Source: Spongospora subterranea f. sp. subterranea
Lineage: Eukaryota; Endomyxa: Phytomyxea; Phytomyxea; Plasmodiophorida
Length of the DNA: 64,000 bases
Direction of reading: 5' to 3'
Assembly (NCBI GenBank): GCA_049724395.1
Contig: JAUGWO010000122.1
Location: 1-64,000, forward strand
Positions 40,954-53,405 of the stretch are shown here, in pieces. A program made the translations under genes and the position numbers. The notes under the pieces are model-generated. The model worked only from the letters and a program-made list of their open reading frames with translations, was not told the DNA's origin and ran no database searches. Position 1 is the first letter of the stretch. The number at the start of each line of letters is the position of its first letter.

Positions 40954-43900
40954 TTATAGCAAATCATTGAACGAAACCACCATCTTTTCAAATAGCACTC
41001 GTAGCCGATTATATAATGGATCTAGATCCGCGCTTTTCCTTTCCTTGAAGGCGTTTAACCCTTGTCGTAGAAGGACAATTTGAGTCTCCATAGCTGTCTT
41101 CAGGGAGTTCTGCGAATCTTGTTTTCCTTCGATGACGCTGTGGAAGAATGCGTCGATGTACTTCTTCGATCCACCGTTGACGGCTGCATCAATTATACCG
41201 TTCAGCTGCATGGTCAAAGGGCCTACATCAATTGGCAAATCATGTGGTCCAAAAGGCTTGTTAACTGATGTGATGACATCGTGCAACTCTCGATTCTTCT
41301 TTACGATCGTCTCACATGCCTATTCATGTAAATTAGCGGATGCAACAATCATGAAACTGAAAACGAATCACCGAATCTATAGGATGAACGTCAATCGAAC
41401 CACTCTCAACGATTTTCAGCCGCCGTCTTGTGCAAGGAAATGCTTCTTCTGTCCTAATGTATGTTTTCTTAACCCATAAATCTTTGAATTCGTTGCATAA
41501 TTCCCCCTGTAGATGGAATTAGGAGTAGCTTAGACAGGTATAATTTGGAGCGGACCTGCAAGGCTCGGCTTTCGGTTTGACAAAAAACAAACCATGAAAG
41601 GTTATCATTGAGTTGGTATTTTTGCATTTGACAAGGAACCTGTTACACTAATCAGACATTCAGCGATTCACCATAGAGGAAGTATACGTTTGACAGATTA
41701 AGATCGTTCTGGGAAATTCCTTGATACTCGTCAAAACTTGCGATTGTTAGCATTGTGATTGTGATAACTAGCTCATTTTGGTCGATGTCCGACGGTGGAG
41801 GATCTTTGTTGCTCATGATTATGCGAGCATCAGTGTGCTTGGAACGAATTCTCTCGGTGAAATCCATTATTGATTCGAGTTTCATACCTCGGAATACATA
41901 TTCCAGCGGTGGATTACTGACATTGATGGTGAGTTATTATTGCAATTCCTTATCGTAATCGAACCTTTTCGAATAATAAACAACACGAAAGTACGACGGA
42001 AAAAATCGCGGTTCGGTGATTATCTTGCGAAATAGTAATGCCTGTCTTTCGAGCACGTCTGATAACTTTAGATAATCGAAGCTAGAATGTTGGTAGTGCT
42101 GACGGAGGTCTTCACAAGCCTGACAACCCAGAGCAAATCAGTCGCCGTGTCCTAAACTACAAAAGGTTATTACCTCAATGGATTTCTCCCAAAGCTCAGC
42201 GTGATCAAAATGGTCTATGAGCCTTAAATAAAGCAACTCTTTGCGGGCGGATTCTGTCTCTTTACTTGTATCACATAGTCCTGACGATATTTCCCAGCTG
42301 GAAACTGGGACATCTACCCAATCTAGGAGTTTGAGTTGTTTCAAGGCAGCGTTACCTGCTTCGGCAAAAGCTCCCAGAGAAACGTTCAGGTCAATGAGAT
42401 AGGTATAATACCTAAGGAGCCTGTTAAATAACGGGGTTGAAACAGAAAATGAGTCCGAAACAACCGATAAAGCATGGCCTTGCGACGCCCAGCATTAGAA
42501 TCAGACATGAGAAAATCGAGCAGTTGATTAACAACATTGGCACGCTCATGTTCAAATGTGTCGGTTTTGGGAATACGAAGAAGACCCTGCATGAGGTTGT
42601 AAAACGTTGAGAGATGGCATAGAAATTCTTGAACAGCACATTGAAGGCTGGATGATGAAGATGCCAAACGTCGACGTAGCGAAGAATCCAGCAGCTTTTC
42701 AATCATCATTAGTAGAGCATATAAAGAAGAAAAAGAGAGTCACCTCAACAAACTTTTGGGCATCATCTTGGGAATCGTTAGCTAAAACGTCCAGTGCGTC
42801 AACGGTAAACCGGTTAATCGCAGATAAACCTCCACTGCGGGCGTACTCCTCCTCCAGAAGATCAGCAAACATATCGATGGCAAGATCATGCGATGGACAG
42901 TTTTCTGATCATTGCAGATGAGTCATCACATGAAAACAGTATGCAGCAATTACCGTTAGAATTAGCATCCCGTGAAAGAGGAACTAACAAGTTTGAGCAG
43001 AAAAAGTGAGATATCGCACTATAATCAGCAATTGATGCCCACGCCTGACGAATAATGGACCGTATTGATGAGGGCAGAACACGGTTGTCTAGGAATTCAG
43101 TTTTTGCCTGAAATCGACTAAGTTACGAATCACAGAGGTGCGTAGATATGTTCAATACTTCCGATAGATTTTGAAGGTCTTTATGTCCTTGAAACAGGAC
43201 ACATACATGAAAAAACGACTGAATTACAGGCTGACGAAGTTGTCCAACGTGCGATGATATCGATTGTAAAATACGAGCAAAAATGCACAGTTCCCAGCAG
43301 TCAAGAACAATCCACATTGAGGGATAAACCCTGTGTAGCAGGGAACTCTCGCATACGGACACTAGTTCGCGCGTTATCTCATCGTCCGCAACGATCAAGT
43401 TCGTTAACTTATCATCGTCCATATAATGGATGATGATATACAATAACGAAATAGAATCGATGGGTAAGTCAATGGAATACATTTGATGAACCTGTTGTGA
43501 AGGCATTAAATCTTCCTGCGACTGAATACGCCGAACAAGAAGAAGCAACGGGTGCAGCAACTTATTAAAAGGGAGAAGATTAGCAGCAGGGTTTTCAGGG
43601 AACCCTGACACGACATTACTAATACACTCGCAGAAGCAGATTCGGTATTACCTATTTGAATTATGCGAATGAGGTCCGATAAAATTCCAATTGACAAATA
43701 AGCTTCGTCATTGGAACTGGAAAGATGAAACTGCAAAGAATCAATCACATTAGATTGAATTATTGACCACCAGTGTGCCTGAATAGTGAGTTACATGGGG
43801 TCGGCCAAAAATTCGAGACATCAATTACTGAACTTGTCGACCAATAACAGATTGTGCAATGCTGCCAATCATTCTCAGTTTGTAAATGTAAAGTTTGGCA

Positions 43901-46900
43901 TTGTCGGCATGATGGGGAACGGCGTTCAAGATGTTTAAGCAAATCTGGCCTAACACTTCAGGCGAAAAGACGATTGACAGGTCATCAAAGGTCGTATAGA
44001 ACGATCGCAATAAAAAGGCCTTGCACCCAATTAAAGGATCCTTCGGCCCCACTGCATTAAAACCAAACGTTAATCTATGCAAGACGATAATCTCATGGGT
44101 GGCGACCTCGCAAAGTGAAAAGCGCCGTCACATCTTCAAGCAGCTCCATCAGCCTATCCTTGAAAGTTTGGGAATGAAGGGCTTCGGAACACTGAGCAGA
44201 TTTGATAATAAATTTGAGGACATGTTGAAAACACTTGCACAGTAAAGTCAGCTGTTTGAACATGGCGGAGTCAGAGCTCGTATGGTGAACGGCCGCGTAA
44301 ACTAAGGCTTGGCGAGCGTTAGAAATTAAATATAGATAAACATCGGGTACGGTGAAAACATCGGCAATGTATAAGTCTACAGTGCTGCCCACAGCACACA
44401 TTTTGGTTGTTAATTGGTCGACAGTGTGAAGGAGTCCTGAAAAAGCCAGCACCGAAATTTCGTCAACGTGATGCATAGCGCAGAGTATCGCGAACAGGCC
44501 ATCAAACGTTTCTTTGATATATTTCGCTAGCTCCGTCCCTTTGAAGCCATTGAATTTAGCTGCTCATTGACAAAACTGGTCAGTCCTTACCAGAAGTCAT
44601 GGTGATTTTGGTGATCATTGACCTAAGCTGGGAGGTATCCAATTGCCTCCAGTTGAACAGGGAATGAAGCGAATCTAACTGTGTCATCGTAACAGAGGAT
44701 AATTGAGTTTCAACAAAGATTTCCTCCTTTCGTTTTGTGATGGCGATCTGCGATTGCTGTCTGAAAGAGTCCGTCTTGTAATGAGCGCTGGCACTAAGAT
44801 ATTGGGGTGGGAGAGCTGAATTAGGTTGACCCAGGTTCTTAATGGGCTTATAACATGGCAAAGCATGAATACCGTCGGTGATGACAGCACCACTAGGGCA
44901 AGTAAGCGGCAAGAAACTGAACGAGCACAATTGGTTTTTGTCAGGACTCGACGAAACGTGCCAAATAGTAAATAACAAATGGCATTGTGTGAAGATCTGT
45001 TTCGATATAGACAATTTCAGTGTCTCAGAGAATGTAGGATTGTTGGTGTGGTAGAAAACCGTGCTGCAATATTCAGTGACAGGCGAAACCGTGGGTCCTG
45101 CTCCGCGATATATGCAATTAGGAACCAAGTAGCCTGTCCCCGTGAACACTTGAACGCGAATCTCGATGTTTTTCGAGCTTTTCTTTTTATCCTGAATGAA
45201 ATCTCCTCCCCGCAACATAACGTAAAAATCGTTTCTGTCAGAACCAGGATGAAGGTTCGGCGACAAAGTCAGCATTTCGATACTGAACCCTTGAGTCTGA
45301 ACAGCAGATATGAACATTGGTGATCGGTGTAGCGTCTGACAACTAACCGAAGGTGCACTCATGAGTCCTAATTTGAGGCCGATAGCGAATCCCTTCGCTT
45401 GCGGAACAACCTCAATGTTAGACGATCCTCGGATGACTAGGTTATGGAGTGAAGTGAATTGCAGAGGATCCTTTGCGCGATAAATAACCAAATGTGGCGG
45501 TGCAACCCATTGTTCTAACTGTTCGAATATTGGGCTGAAACACAGCAGCTTCAGTACTGCACACCCAAAAGGCCTTCGATAGTTCTGTTGTTGCTTCTGC
45601 TTCTTCTGAAGCATCTTGATTCCTGTTCGAAGTTGCCCAATACGAAAAATCTGGCAAACAAGGTATATATCGTCTTCGAAAACACTACTTTCTAAGCTTC
45701 GAAACTCAGCTCGCAATTTGCCTGCAAAAGTAATGAACGTAAGCATCATGACATGTACGAAATCAAGTAATAAACTACCAAGTAGATTGATATCTTCAGG
45801 CATTCCCGATGCAGTAAGTTCGATTACATATTCTTCCCTGAAGCGGTCACTATTAGACAGAATGTTTGCGAGTATTTTACGTTACACACGTACGTCAGAA
45901 ACTGTTGTCGGGCAAAAGAAAATAGCGAGAAAAACACATGTGTTGGTTCGCCAACAGAGAAAATGCAGGCCTTGACGTCAAGATGAAGGGACATGACTGC
46001 CTTGGGCAAAATAGAGCCAATGTTGACCGCATTCTTTTCCGTTGAAGATTTTCGACCCTTAAATACACGATTGCGCATCTCTGAACGACGTGCATCAGCT
46101 TTTTGCTGCCATAGGGATGATGACTCTTTTTGGATTAACGAATACATATCGCGATGCAAAGAAAGCAGAACTTGGATTGGGGTATTTTCGACATTGGCAA
46201 CAACGTGATTCGGCGTGCGAGGGCACATATACCCTTTGTCTTTCCTTCGGCAGCTTTCCATCAGCCCAATGATCTCGTTTCCTAAAGGTCGTTAGAACTA
46301 ACTTTGGAACCGTGCCATTCTTACTTGTAGATTCTTTCAGCGCGCTATCAACCGTAGAATCCGAAATTACGCGACGCATTGTTAAGATCTGGGCAAGTCT
46401 TTCAGTCATTTCGTGATGCTCGGGTAGTTTTCCATTTGCCAGTAACTCCCGTATTTGAAGCTCAAATCCTGGTAGAGCCTGTGCATAACTAAACTGAAGA
46501 CAAAGATTGTGAGAGGAGAGTTTGGTCGCACCGTATTGATCTCGTTTGTGAACGACATTGTTTCAGAGCGTTCTCTTGTTGGTACGGAGAAATCGTATTG
46601 TTCGGATTCTATAATAGACGTTGAATCTTCGACGCGTTCTGCAAGCACAACGGTTTCGTCGCTGCGAGGACTATGAGACATCTCTTTCTCAACATCGCCA
46701 TCATTTGATAAAACAACGTTATTTGTTTCAAGATGGCATTCTTCATGGCAAAGGTAGCTGTCTGATATTTCTTTACCATCGGCGTTAGTAAGCGATGAAG
46801 CAAGATTTACAGAAATAGGCTCCTCAACGCTATGATGAACATCTGACGTTTCATTATCGTCAGTATCACAGAAGAAAGAGACAAGTTCGCCGGAACGACC

Positions 46901-47419
46901 AGGTTGAGGTTCCTCGCGAATTAAAGTATTTTTCTTTGTTATGGTTCCCAGTGAACGCTCATCCGTGGCATTTTCCTGCAGATGAAAAATATAGTTTAAT
47001 GAGCTGGATCTCATGAATGTTCAACGCACAGCTCACCAGATTTCGAACCCTATTATCATGCACAGCAGAAGTTTTAGCAACTTGCTTAACAACAATTACT
47101 GCTTCATGTTGGTTACGATCGGATAGAGTTTCGACATCTTCTGGTTTGTCGAGATAACCATCGTCCCGAAGGTTGACGTAAGAGGCAGGGAATATTCCTT
47201 GCAATTGACCATGCGACTTAGAAAACACTGTACCGCGGTACCATCCACCTTGTTCGAAATCAACATAAACTTCGTCACCTTCTAAAAGCGATATCTGATA
47301 GACGCCATCGGCGTTGAATGGATAGATGGCTGCATGACAACAATGTCAAACACAGCTTTTGATTAGCATTCTCAATTCCAACCTGTCCCGTTCCGACCGA
47401 CATTGGTCCATAAATTCAT
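40954..47419 (-). CDS. DOCK-family guanine nucleotide exchange factor
   Basis: DOCK proteins activate Rac/Cdc42 GTPases and reorganise actin. The first exon starts at 47419 (MNLWTNVGRNG) and splices to an SH3 domain at 47.2-47.3 kb (AIYPFNADGVYQISLLEGDE, then GWYRGTVF, GIFPASYVNL). A low-complexity acidic region follows (46.4-47.0 kb). The DHR-1/C2 domain lies in the 44580-45803 exon: NDFYVMLRGGDFIQDKKKSS, KNIEIRVQVF, VFYHTNNPTFSETLKLSI, SFSFLPLTCPSG. A long helical part runs to 42 kb, then DHR-2 near the end: MKLESIMDFTERIRSKHTDA, QNELVITITML, and LTMQLNGIIDAAVNGGSKKY. SH3, DHR-1 and DHR-2 in this order fit the DOCK1-5 (DOCK-A/B) type. Many short introns; inner exon limits are approximate. 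Confidence 0.92.
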
Positions 47420-47970
47420 TGGGATCCAGGTAGGATCAAACTCAGCACATTAAACGAAATTGGTGTGGCCTCGTGGCGACAGAGGGACGGGGTCACCTCA
47501 CCTTTATAGCGAAAGGCACTTCACCAGTCTACGGAGGAACCCCAAAAGGGCGCCGCCGGGTGAAGCTCCAGCACTCAGCAGTCAGTGTTGCCTGTCGGCT
47601 GTCGTCCGTCGCCTCAGCCTGTGCGGCATTGACTTGTACTTGTACTATAGAGTGTCAGGACCTTGCAGCGATGACGGCAATGCAACGTAGTAAAACCGGT
47701 CGAATGTGCTTTTGATAGAGTGAAAATCAACCGAAATTGCAGGACTACTGCATCCGAAAAATTGCCGACTAAAAATGTTCGGATCTTACTATGTGACACA
47801 AATTGTTGAAACTGACGAAAAAATATAGCTGTGTGCATAATGAACCGCCCGACGAATGTTCGGCCAAAACAATTGCTTTATTTCCCAGGTCAATCCTTGA
47901 TGTATTGTTACTCGCTGGTCTTGGGTCGTACGGAGCTATGGTGATCTCTTCTCCGCACTGATCGCTGCGC
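47420..47970. promoter_or_regulatory. Divergent intergenic region between DOCK and a membrane protein
   Basis: No supported gene; overlapping short frames at 47460-47715 appear to be chance. It presumably contains two promoters. Confidence 0.4.
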
Positions 47971-49059
47971 TTGGTCGTACCGTCGTTGTATCACATGGAA
48001 TTCGGCTGTGCCGCTGGTCCAGGTCTTGTTCTATCTTGTGTCTGGATAGAATGCCTTCTTTCATGTCTAAGCTATATACTGATGTTCATAGCTAGCGATA
48101 AAGTGGCTTCAGGTCACCTTCTGCTGCTATTCCCTCCCATGGTCTTTACTTCCATTGTTTTGCACAGTTTTCTACAAAAATTATATGCACTTCAATTCTA
48201 TTGATCGGTCCCAATTCAAGTCAAATATTGGGTCTCTAATCAATTCGATAGTGTCATTCATAGCCATCGTTCACATGGTATATGCCGATCACATCACTCT
48301 TGCATCTCAGGGTATAGTTCAGGAAAATTATTGTTGCTGTAGTGATATTTGTCAACAGATCCCGTACATTTTTATCCCCATTTGCTATCATACTATGGGC
48401 CGATGACTCTTGGGTTCTACATATTCGACTTTCTTGTAAGACTAGCGTATCAGATAGAGTTATCAAACAGGGTTGAAGTCGTAGTTACGTCATCTGGAAA
48501 AACAGCTCCTAATGCGTCGTTATCGCCGCTCATTACCCCTTTTTGTCATTGCTTCATAATTGCTTATTCCCTACAAACCAAACTGTTCGGCATATATGGT
48601 GAGATGTGTAGTCTCTATCGCAGTAATTGTTTCACTTATTTTGTTGATGATAGGGGTTTTCACTGCAGTGATGTCGGTTCAACAAATATTTTATTCCGGT
48701 AACTTTCGAAACTCATATTATGTTATCTTTTGCTGATTTTCGTTATGTTTGTTTCTCTAGCGACAGTGCTGCTCCGCTTCCGGTTGCAATCGGCGTCCGA
48801 GAAGAATCTTTTTTTCCGCGTTACAAACGTGCTTCAGTACATCACGTTCCCAATCTTACGCTGGATTTCGGGCCCTTACTCAGCGTACCTGATTTACGCG
48901 AACCTTGAGGAATTCTTAGCCTTCATGTCGTGGCCCGCTTTAGCGATTTATGCCTACGTGATTGCCCATGAGAATTTATTCACTATTTTATTCGGTTTGC
49001 GCGCCATCCTATTCATCGTTAAACCTGATTTTCTGCAACGCCCATCCAATATGGATTAA
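47971..49059 (+). CDS. Multipass membrane protein, unrecognised
   Basis: A series of plus-strand exons rich in hydrophobic segments. One gives LVLSCVWIECLLSCLSYILM and LLLLFPPMVFTSIVL (47971-48204). A middle segment at about 48400-48700 gives FYIFDFLVRLAYQIEL. The last (about 48730-49059) gives LLIFVMFVSLATVLLRF, YITFPILRWISGPYSAYLIY, FMSWPALAIYAYVIA and a basic C-terminus. That is at least six potential transmembrane helices. Exon joins are uncertain, particularly at 48200-48400, where a minus-strand shadow frame also exists. The start may lie slightly upstream. I cannot assign a family; a receptor or transporter-like protein is possible. Confidence 0.55.
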
Positions 49060-49140
49060 TACAAACGACAATTAATAACAGGATGTGGATGGGTTGAGCT
49101 CAGGTGGAATGTGTTACACTGTGCCCTGTTTGTCATACTG

Positions 49141-49340
49141 TAAAGTGGTAACCGTATCCCATGAGTAAAGTGGTAACCGTATTCCATAAGTAAAGTGGTA
49201 ACCGTATCCCATGAGTAAAGTGGTAACCGTATTCCATAAGTAAAGTGGTAACCGTATCCCATGAGTAAAGTGGTAACCGTATTCCATAAGTAAAGTGGTA
49301 ACCGTATCCCATGAGTAAAGTGGTAACCGTATCCCATGTG
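49141..49340 (+). repeat. 25-bp minisatellite with alternating 50-bp higher-order unit
   Basis: Eight tandem copies of TAAAGTGGTAACCGTATCCC plus five variable bases. Two variants alternate strictly (ending CCCATGAG and TCCATAAG) for seven copies, so the recent amplification unit was a 50-bp dimer. It lies between two convergent genes. No frame on the minus strand meets a stop inside the array, which explains the long spurious open frames here. Confidence 0.95.
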
Positions 49341-49399
49341 GTAACAGGATCTTGCTGCTCTGCCTCGCTGTCGTGTGCATCACCCCAGTTCTATTCACC

Positions 49400-49653
49400 T
49401 CATAACTCGAAATGAATGCTGAACAGGGTGTCGAGATGCAATTCAACACACGAGTGCGTCCAAGGCCGATCGATATATCTGGCGGGGTTCGCCATGTCAT
49501 GCTTCGAAATTGGGTTGTTGAACGTTGAAAAAGGAAATGTGTTGGATATTCTGTGTGACGCAAAGCTAATGCCGAAACCAAATTGTCGTCAAAAGTTCAG
49601 TGATCATTACCCCCAGAACTTGCATAGCCGAATTTTATTTATCAATGTCGATG
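49400..49653. other. Overlapping open frames of unclear meaning
   Basis: Plus (49416-49685) and minus (49350-49581) frames overlap; neither has a recognised motif. This may be the 3' region of the minus-strand gene that follows. Confidence 0.3.
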
Positions 49654-52037
49654 CTACAGTGGGCACCTCAGTTCGTTCAACATAATCTGCAATCTATGTT
49701 CAACGTATGGTCTCGAAGTTTGTTTTCGGATATATGATGACAATGCGAGCTGATTAGTTACGAAATCGTCCAGTTTGCTAGCAACTGTTGTCGCAAGAGA
49801 AGGGTTCATTATAGACGAAATAGCTGCTTGAGCGATACAGAACTCATAAAAACTTATTGAATCCGATTGTTTCGGTGGCACCTGTGATCCTGTAAATATT
49901 TGAAAAAGGCCTGCTCTGACGGCGCTAAATGAGGCAGCGGTCTTTCCTTCTGAAGTGGATTCTAAAGTGGCTACAATCGCCTGTAACCCGTTGAAGCCCA
50001 TGGTAATGGTGATCTTTCCAAGGCCTGGTTCTCGTGTTCCAGAGAAAGCTAGGAATATACTTAACAGTAGCACAACGTGTTTTCTAAGAATGCTTCGAAA
50101 ACTCGCATCTAGGCATTGAATATGAAACTGCACGCGCGCGCCGCGATGGTCAAGCTCTGATACTCTTGTCTTCTTATTGGTGTTGAAATGAGCTTGACAG
50201 AACTTATCCAATCTCTGGGACAGTTTCGTATTTCCACAATGGTATAATCGAGATGCACGTATTATTGTTGCAAGAAACCCTTCGAAATCAACTTCGTCCT
50301 GGGATTTTTCTGAACCTCCGGGCAAAATCTGCTCAACAATTATCGGCGATAAATGATGAGAATCGATGATATGATATGTCACTGTCATCATCCAAAATTT
50401 CTTTATGCCAATGCGACCTGATTCTGCGATATTTTCGTGATACGTTTTAGCCAGTATCGGCAGCCATCGAGTCAGTACCTTCAACAATGACAGATCTGAT
50501 TCCCCTGAATCCACTCTTATTGTTTGAACGAAGTTATCGATGATATCGGATTCCAGAACAGCATTCGACGAGACGGGTTTGGTTTTATCGAGATCCTGCA
50601 TTATTTTGGCATATACAGATCGCTCTAAACGTAAACCATCGCCACCAACTGGCGTTATTTTGCCAACAGCTGTTTGCTGTTGCTGGCGTGTTGTCAATAT
50701 TTGAATTCGTTTTCGAAGATCAGGAACAATGGCTGGCCAATATTCGTCGCTTGCAGAAATGGGTGTAGTCGACTCTAGCAACGATAACCAGAGTAGAGCA
50801 GATTGAAGGCTAACAGGATCTGGTTGAAGGAAAAATTCCAACACTCGTGGGCAGAGTTCAACGACTTGATCATCGCTTGCTATCGTTGGTGTTTTAATGG
50901 CGATTGACCTCTGCTCAATCAATCGACTAAAACGGTCCTTCAATGAGATTGCCACGTCATCATTACCTGAAACAACTGGGTCCTTCAATAACCGATCAGG
51001 TATATCACCATATTGGTTCGGTTTGATCTCAATCGAATCTAATATTGCATGGATGATACTTTCTTGATTCGCCCGATGTTCAGTCACCAATTGCAGATCC
51101 CGTTCATATCGAATATGGTCAATCTTGGCCTGATCCAGTGCTTGTTCGGCATCATTCAGACGTAACGAACAGAGTTTTCGCTGTTGATCACGACTTGGCA
51201 AATTGAGCTCCAGGGACATAAATTCATCATGGGCAGCCGCAGCGATCGTCAAGGCTTTGTTGAGCAGATCAACGTTCTTCTCGCACTTGACCCGGATTGT
51301 GTACAGCCTCCACGACAGCATTATCGTTGATATTTGTTGAACCGCCTTCCCTTCCCGGTTTCCAGTTACATATTTCGACACCTTGCCTCGCCGGGTGGAG
51401 TTTGCTTGGCCATACGCTCGTATTTCATGAAATATTAGCTGATATATGCATTTCTGCCAGGACTTAATAACCTTCTGAGTCTGACTGCGCCATCTCGACC
51501 CGATTGTCTTATCTCGTTTGATCCATGATCGATATTTGGCTTTAGTCGTGCGATATTCAGAGCCTATGTGGATACAGGTTGATTGTAACTCCTGATATTG
51601 CTTGAAGAACGGAATGTATTGTGACCGATATGAAATATCCCGTTGCCCTGAGAATATCGATATTCCAATTTGGTTTAAGAGATCTGATAGTGATGTTTAG
51701 CGGTTGGGTATTCACTGATCTGATGCCTTGATCTCATACCGCGAAGGGGAAACCCATGGCTGATATCTTGCAGTAATCGCGTCAGCATATCGTAGGAGAC
51801 CAACGTGATCAAGAAATGAGGGCGATCAACGGATTTGACGGCCTCAAGCAGCTCATTCAGATGCACTTGACAGAAAGAATAGGGCGAACTATAGCTGGAA
51901 ATATCTCGACAATAATTGGTCAACCATCGATCAAGAACAAACCTGACCGAATCCGGATCAATATTGGCGATAATTTCACGATAATCGTCCCCATTCTCAT
52001 ACTTCATATGACCTTTAGTACCCAATGAACGTCTCAT
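49654..52037 (-). CDS. Large helical protein, unrecognised (about 770 residues)
   Basis: The main exon (49654 to about 51678) and a 5' exon (to ATG 52037) join through an intron GTATGAG...CTATCAG near 51680-51735, restoring SHGFPLR|DLLNQIGISIF. The N-terminal part has DPDSVRFVLDRWLTNYC, a helix-rich region. Then come several spaced tryptophan-basic segments (KYRSWIKRDK, RWRSQTQKVIKSWQK, TIMLSWRLYTIR), faintly like calmodulin- or centrin-binding repeats. A long coiled region and a C-terminal half without clear motif follow (FCIAQAAISSIMNPSLATTV). An extra 5' exon beyond 52037 is possible. A cytoskeletal or ciliary role is speculation only. Confidence 0.6.
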
Positions 52038-52560
52038 CGACGGTAAAAGAATGGATAATTACCATAACGATAAAATAGAATCGTACTGGGGACAGTCGTC
52101 GCTGGATAGTATTGTTTTTGGCGAGAACCAGCGTGAACAGAGTATGAGTTATCACCATATAATGGTGCTAAGCGATCGTTTTTATGATGAAGATCTTGAG
52201 AGTGATTCTCAGAAAAAACCATTGATTACTGAACACGATGCAGTTCTAGACAACACCAATTGCTTTTTGTCTGATAGACGCTTGTTAAGAGCATCAGAAT
52301 GAGGAGTGGCGTTGGTCAGTCGTTGGTCATTTAACCGTTTTTGTTTCAGGCTCGACCGTTTTGCATCGTGAGATATGTTGTTGAGAGACGATGACTTCCT
52401 CACAAAATGAAAAAAATTGGATGGAGAAGGTCGAATCAATCTTGAACGTACCAGCGGCCCTAACACATTATCATCTTGACCAGTTCGTGTATTCAGATTT
52501 GGATGAATATACCTGAACTTTTATATTGACTGATCATTTGTTCGACTTGAATGCCATTAT
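52038..52560. other. Short opposed open frames
   Basis: A plus-strand frame (52051-52302) and a minus-strand frame (52209-52466, with KRLSDKKQLVLSRTASCSV) overlap. The minus frame could be a 5' exon of the gene to the left, but I cannot show the splice. I leave both uncalled. Confidence 0.3.
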
Positions 52561-52692
52561 TAACATTCATGACATTATAGGGGAAACTGGTCATTGCGAC
52601 TAAAGATCAATGCGGCTGTACTTGTTGGGTTATTATTTGTCGACAACTCATAGCGAGGAATATCACGATTCTTAAATCAGTGTGTATTGGTT

Positions 52693-53199
52693 TCAGTACG
52701 AAGCAGGTATTGATGGAACGGCGCCAAAATTATTTCGTGTTGCCATAGTGTGTGTATAGCCTTGGCCAGGATCGTATTGATATTGCGACCCCTGCACAAT
52801 ACCATATATACAGACTTTGATGACGCCATCTCCTGCATATTGGGCAGGCATCTGATTCTTGCAGTCGGCTTTAGCACACCCTATTGCCCTTGTAGCCATA
52901 AAGTTGTTCTGTAAATCCCCATTGCTTGCGCCAGGAGGCCAAGCACAGTTCTTCGCCTTCGGCTTCTCATTTCTCGAATGTGGCAACGGGCACGATGCAG
53001 CAAATTTCATCGCGTCTTGTTCCAAATTCACATCATACGCCACACATTCTAGGCCAGCTCGTTGACGATTATCGTTTATAATGGTCAACGTTTTTTGCCT
53101 TTCGATATCAGAGAGGCAAGCTGCCCTGGAGCTGATCGCTACTATAAGGTAAATCATTACAGAAGCGATAGCTTCTACAGTCCAGATCACTGTCATCAA
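52693..53199 (-). CDS. Secreted CAP/SCP-domain protein
   Basis: An intronless 168-codon frame. The N-terminus (VEAIASVMIYLIVAISSRAA) is a signal peptide or anchor. The body follows the CAP pattern: TIINDNRQRAGLECVAYDVN, LEQDAMKFAASCPLPHS, then a conserved threonine-glycine-cysteine segment (ATRAIGCAKADC) and a C-x-Y end (IKVCIYG). It has several cysteines for disulphides. The central section is shorter than in typical CAP proteins (about 150-160 residues for the domain), and the usual second histidine/glutamate pair is unclear. CAP proteins are extracellular with varied roles, including sterol or lipid binding. Confidence 0.75.
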   Translation of the reverse strand: MMTVIWTVEAIASVMIYLIVAISSRAACLSDIERQKTLTIINDNRQRAGLECVAYDVNLEQDAMKFAASCPLPHSRNEKPKAKNCAWPPGASNGDLQNNFMATRAIGCAKADCKNQMPAQYAGDGVIKVCIYGIVQGSQYQYDPGQGYTHTMATRNNFGAVPSIPASY

Positions 53200-53405
53200 C
53201 TTAGGTTTGGAGATGATTGACTTTGAAAATAATGAAAGATCGGATCATCGGAAGATGACAACTCTTTAGCGCGATAATCAATGAGTCATGGGCCACTCAT
53301 TGATCGTGAATAGATGCACAAAAACGTTTTTTGTAAAACAATCGTTGCATGGTTTCAAGGCGCAGTGTAGCATACGATAATAAACTGATTGGAAATCAGG
53401 GATCT

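Noticed and set aside
47460-47838. Overlapping short frames between DOCK and the membrane protein
   Set aside because: No motif, no splice logic, and the region should hold two promoters.
49141-49340. CRISPR array
   Set aside because: Units are contiguous with no unique spacers, and the sequence is eukaryotic.
49056-49581. Repeated peptides on the minus strand of the 25-bp array
   Set aside because: Produced by the minisatellite, which has no stop in any minus-strand frame. No flanking gene signal.
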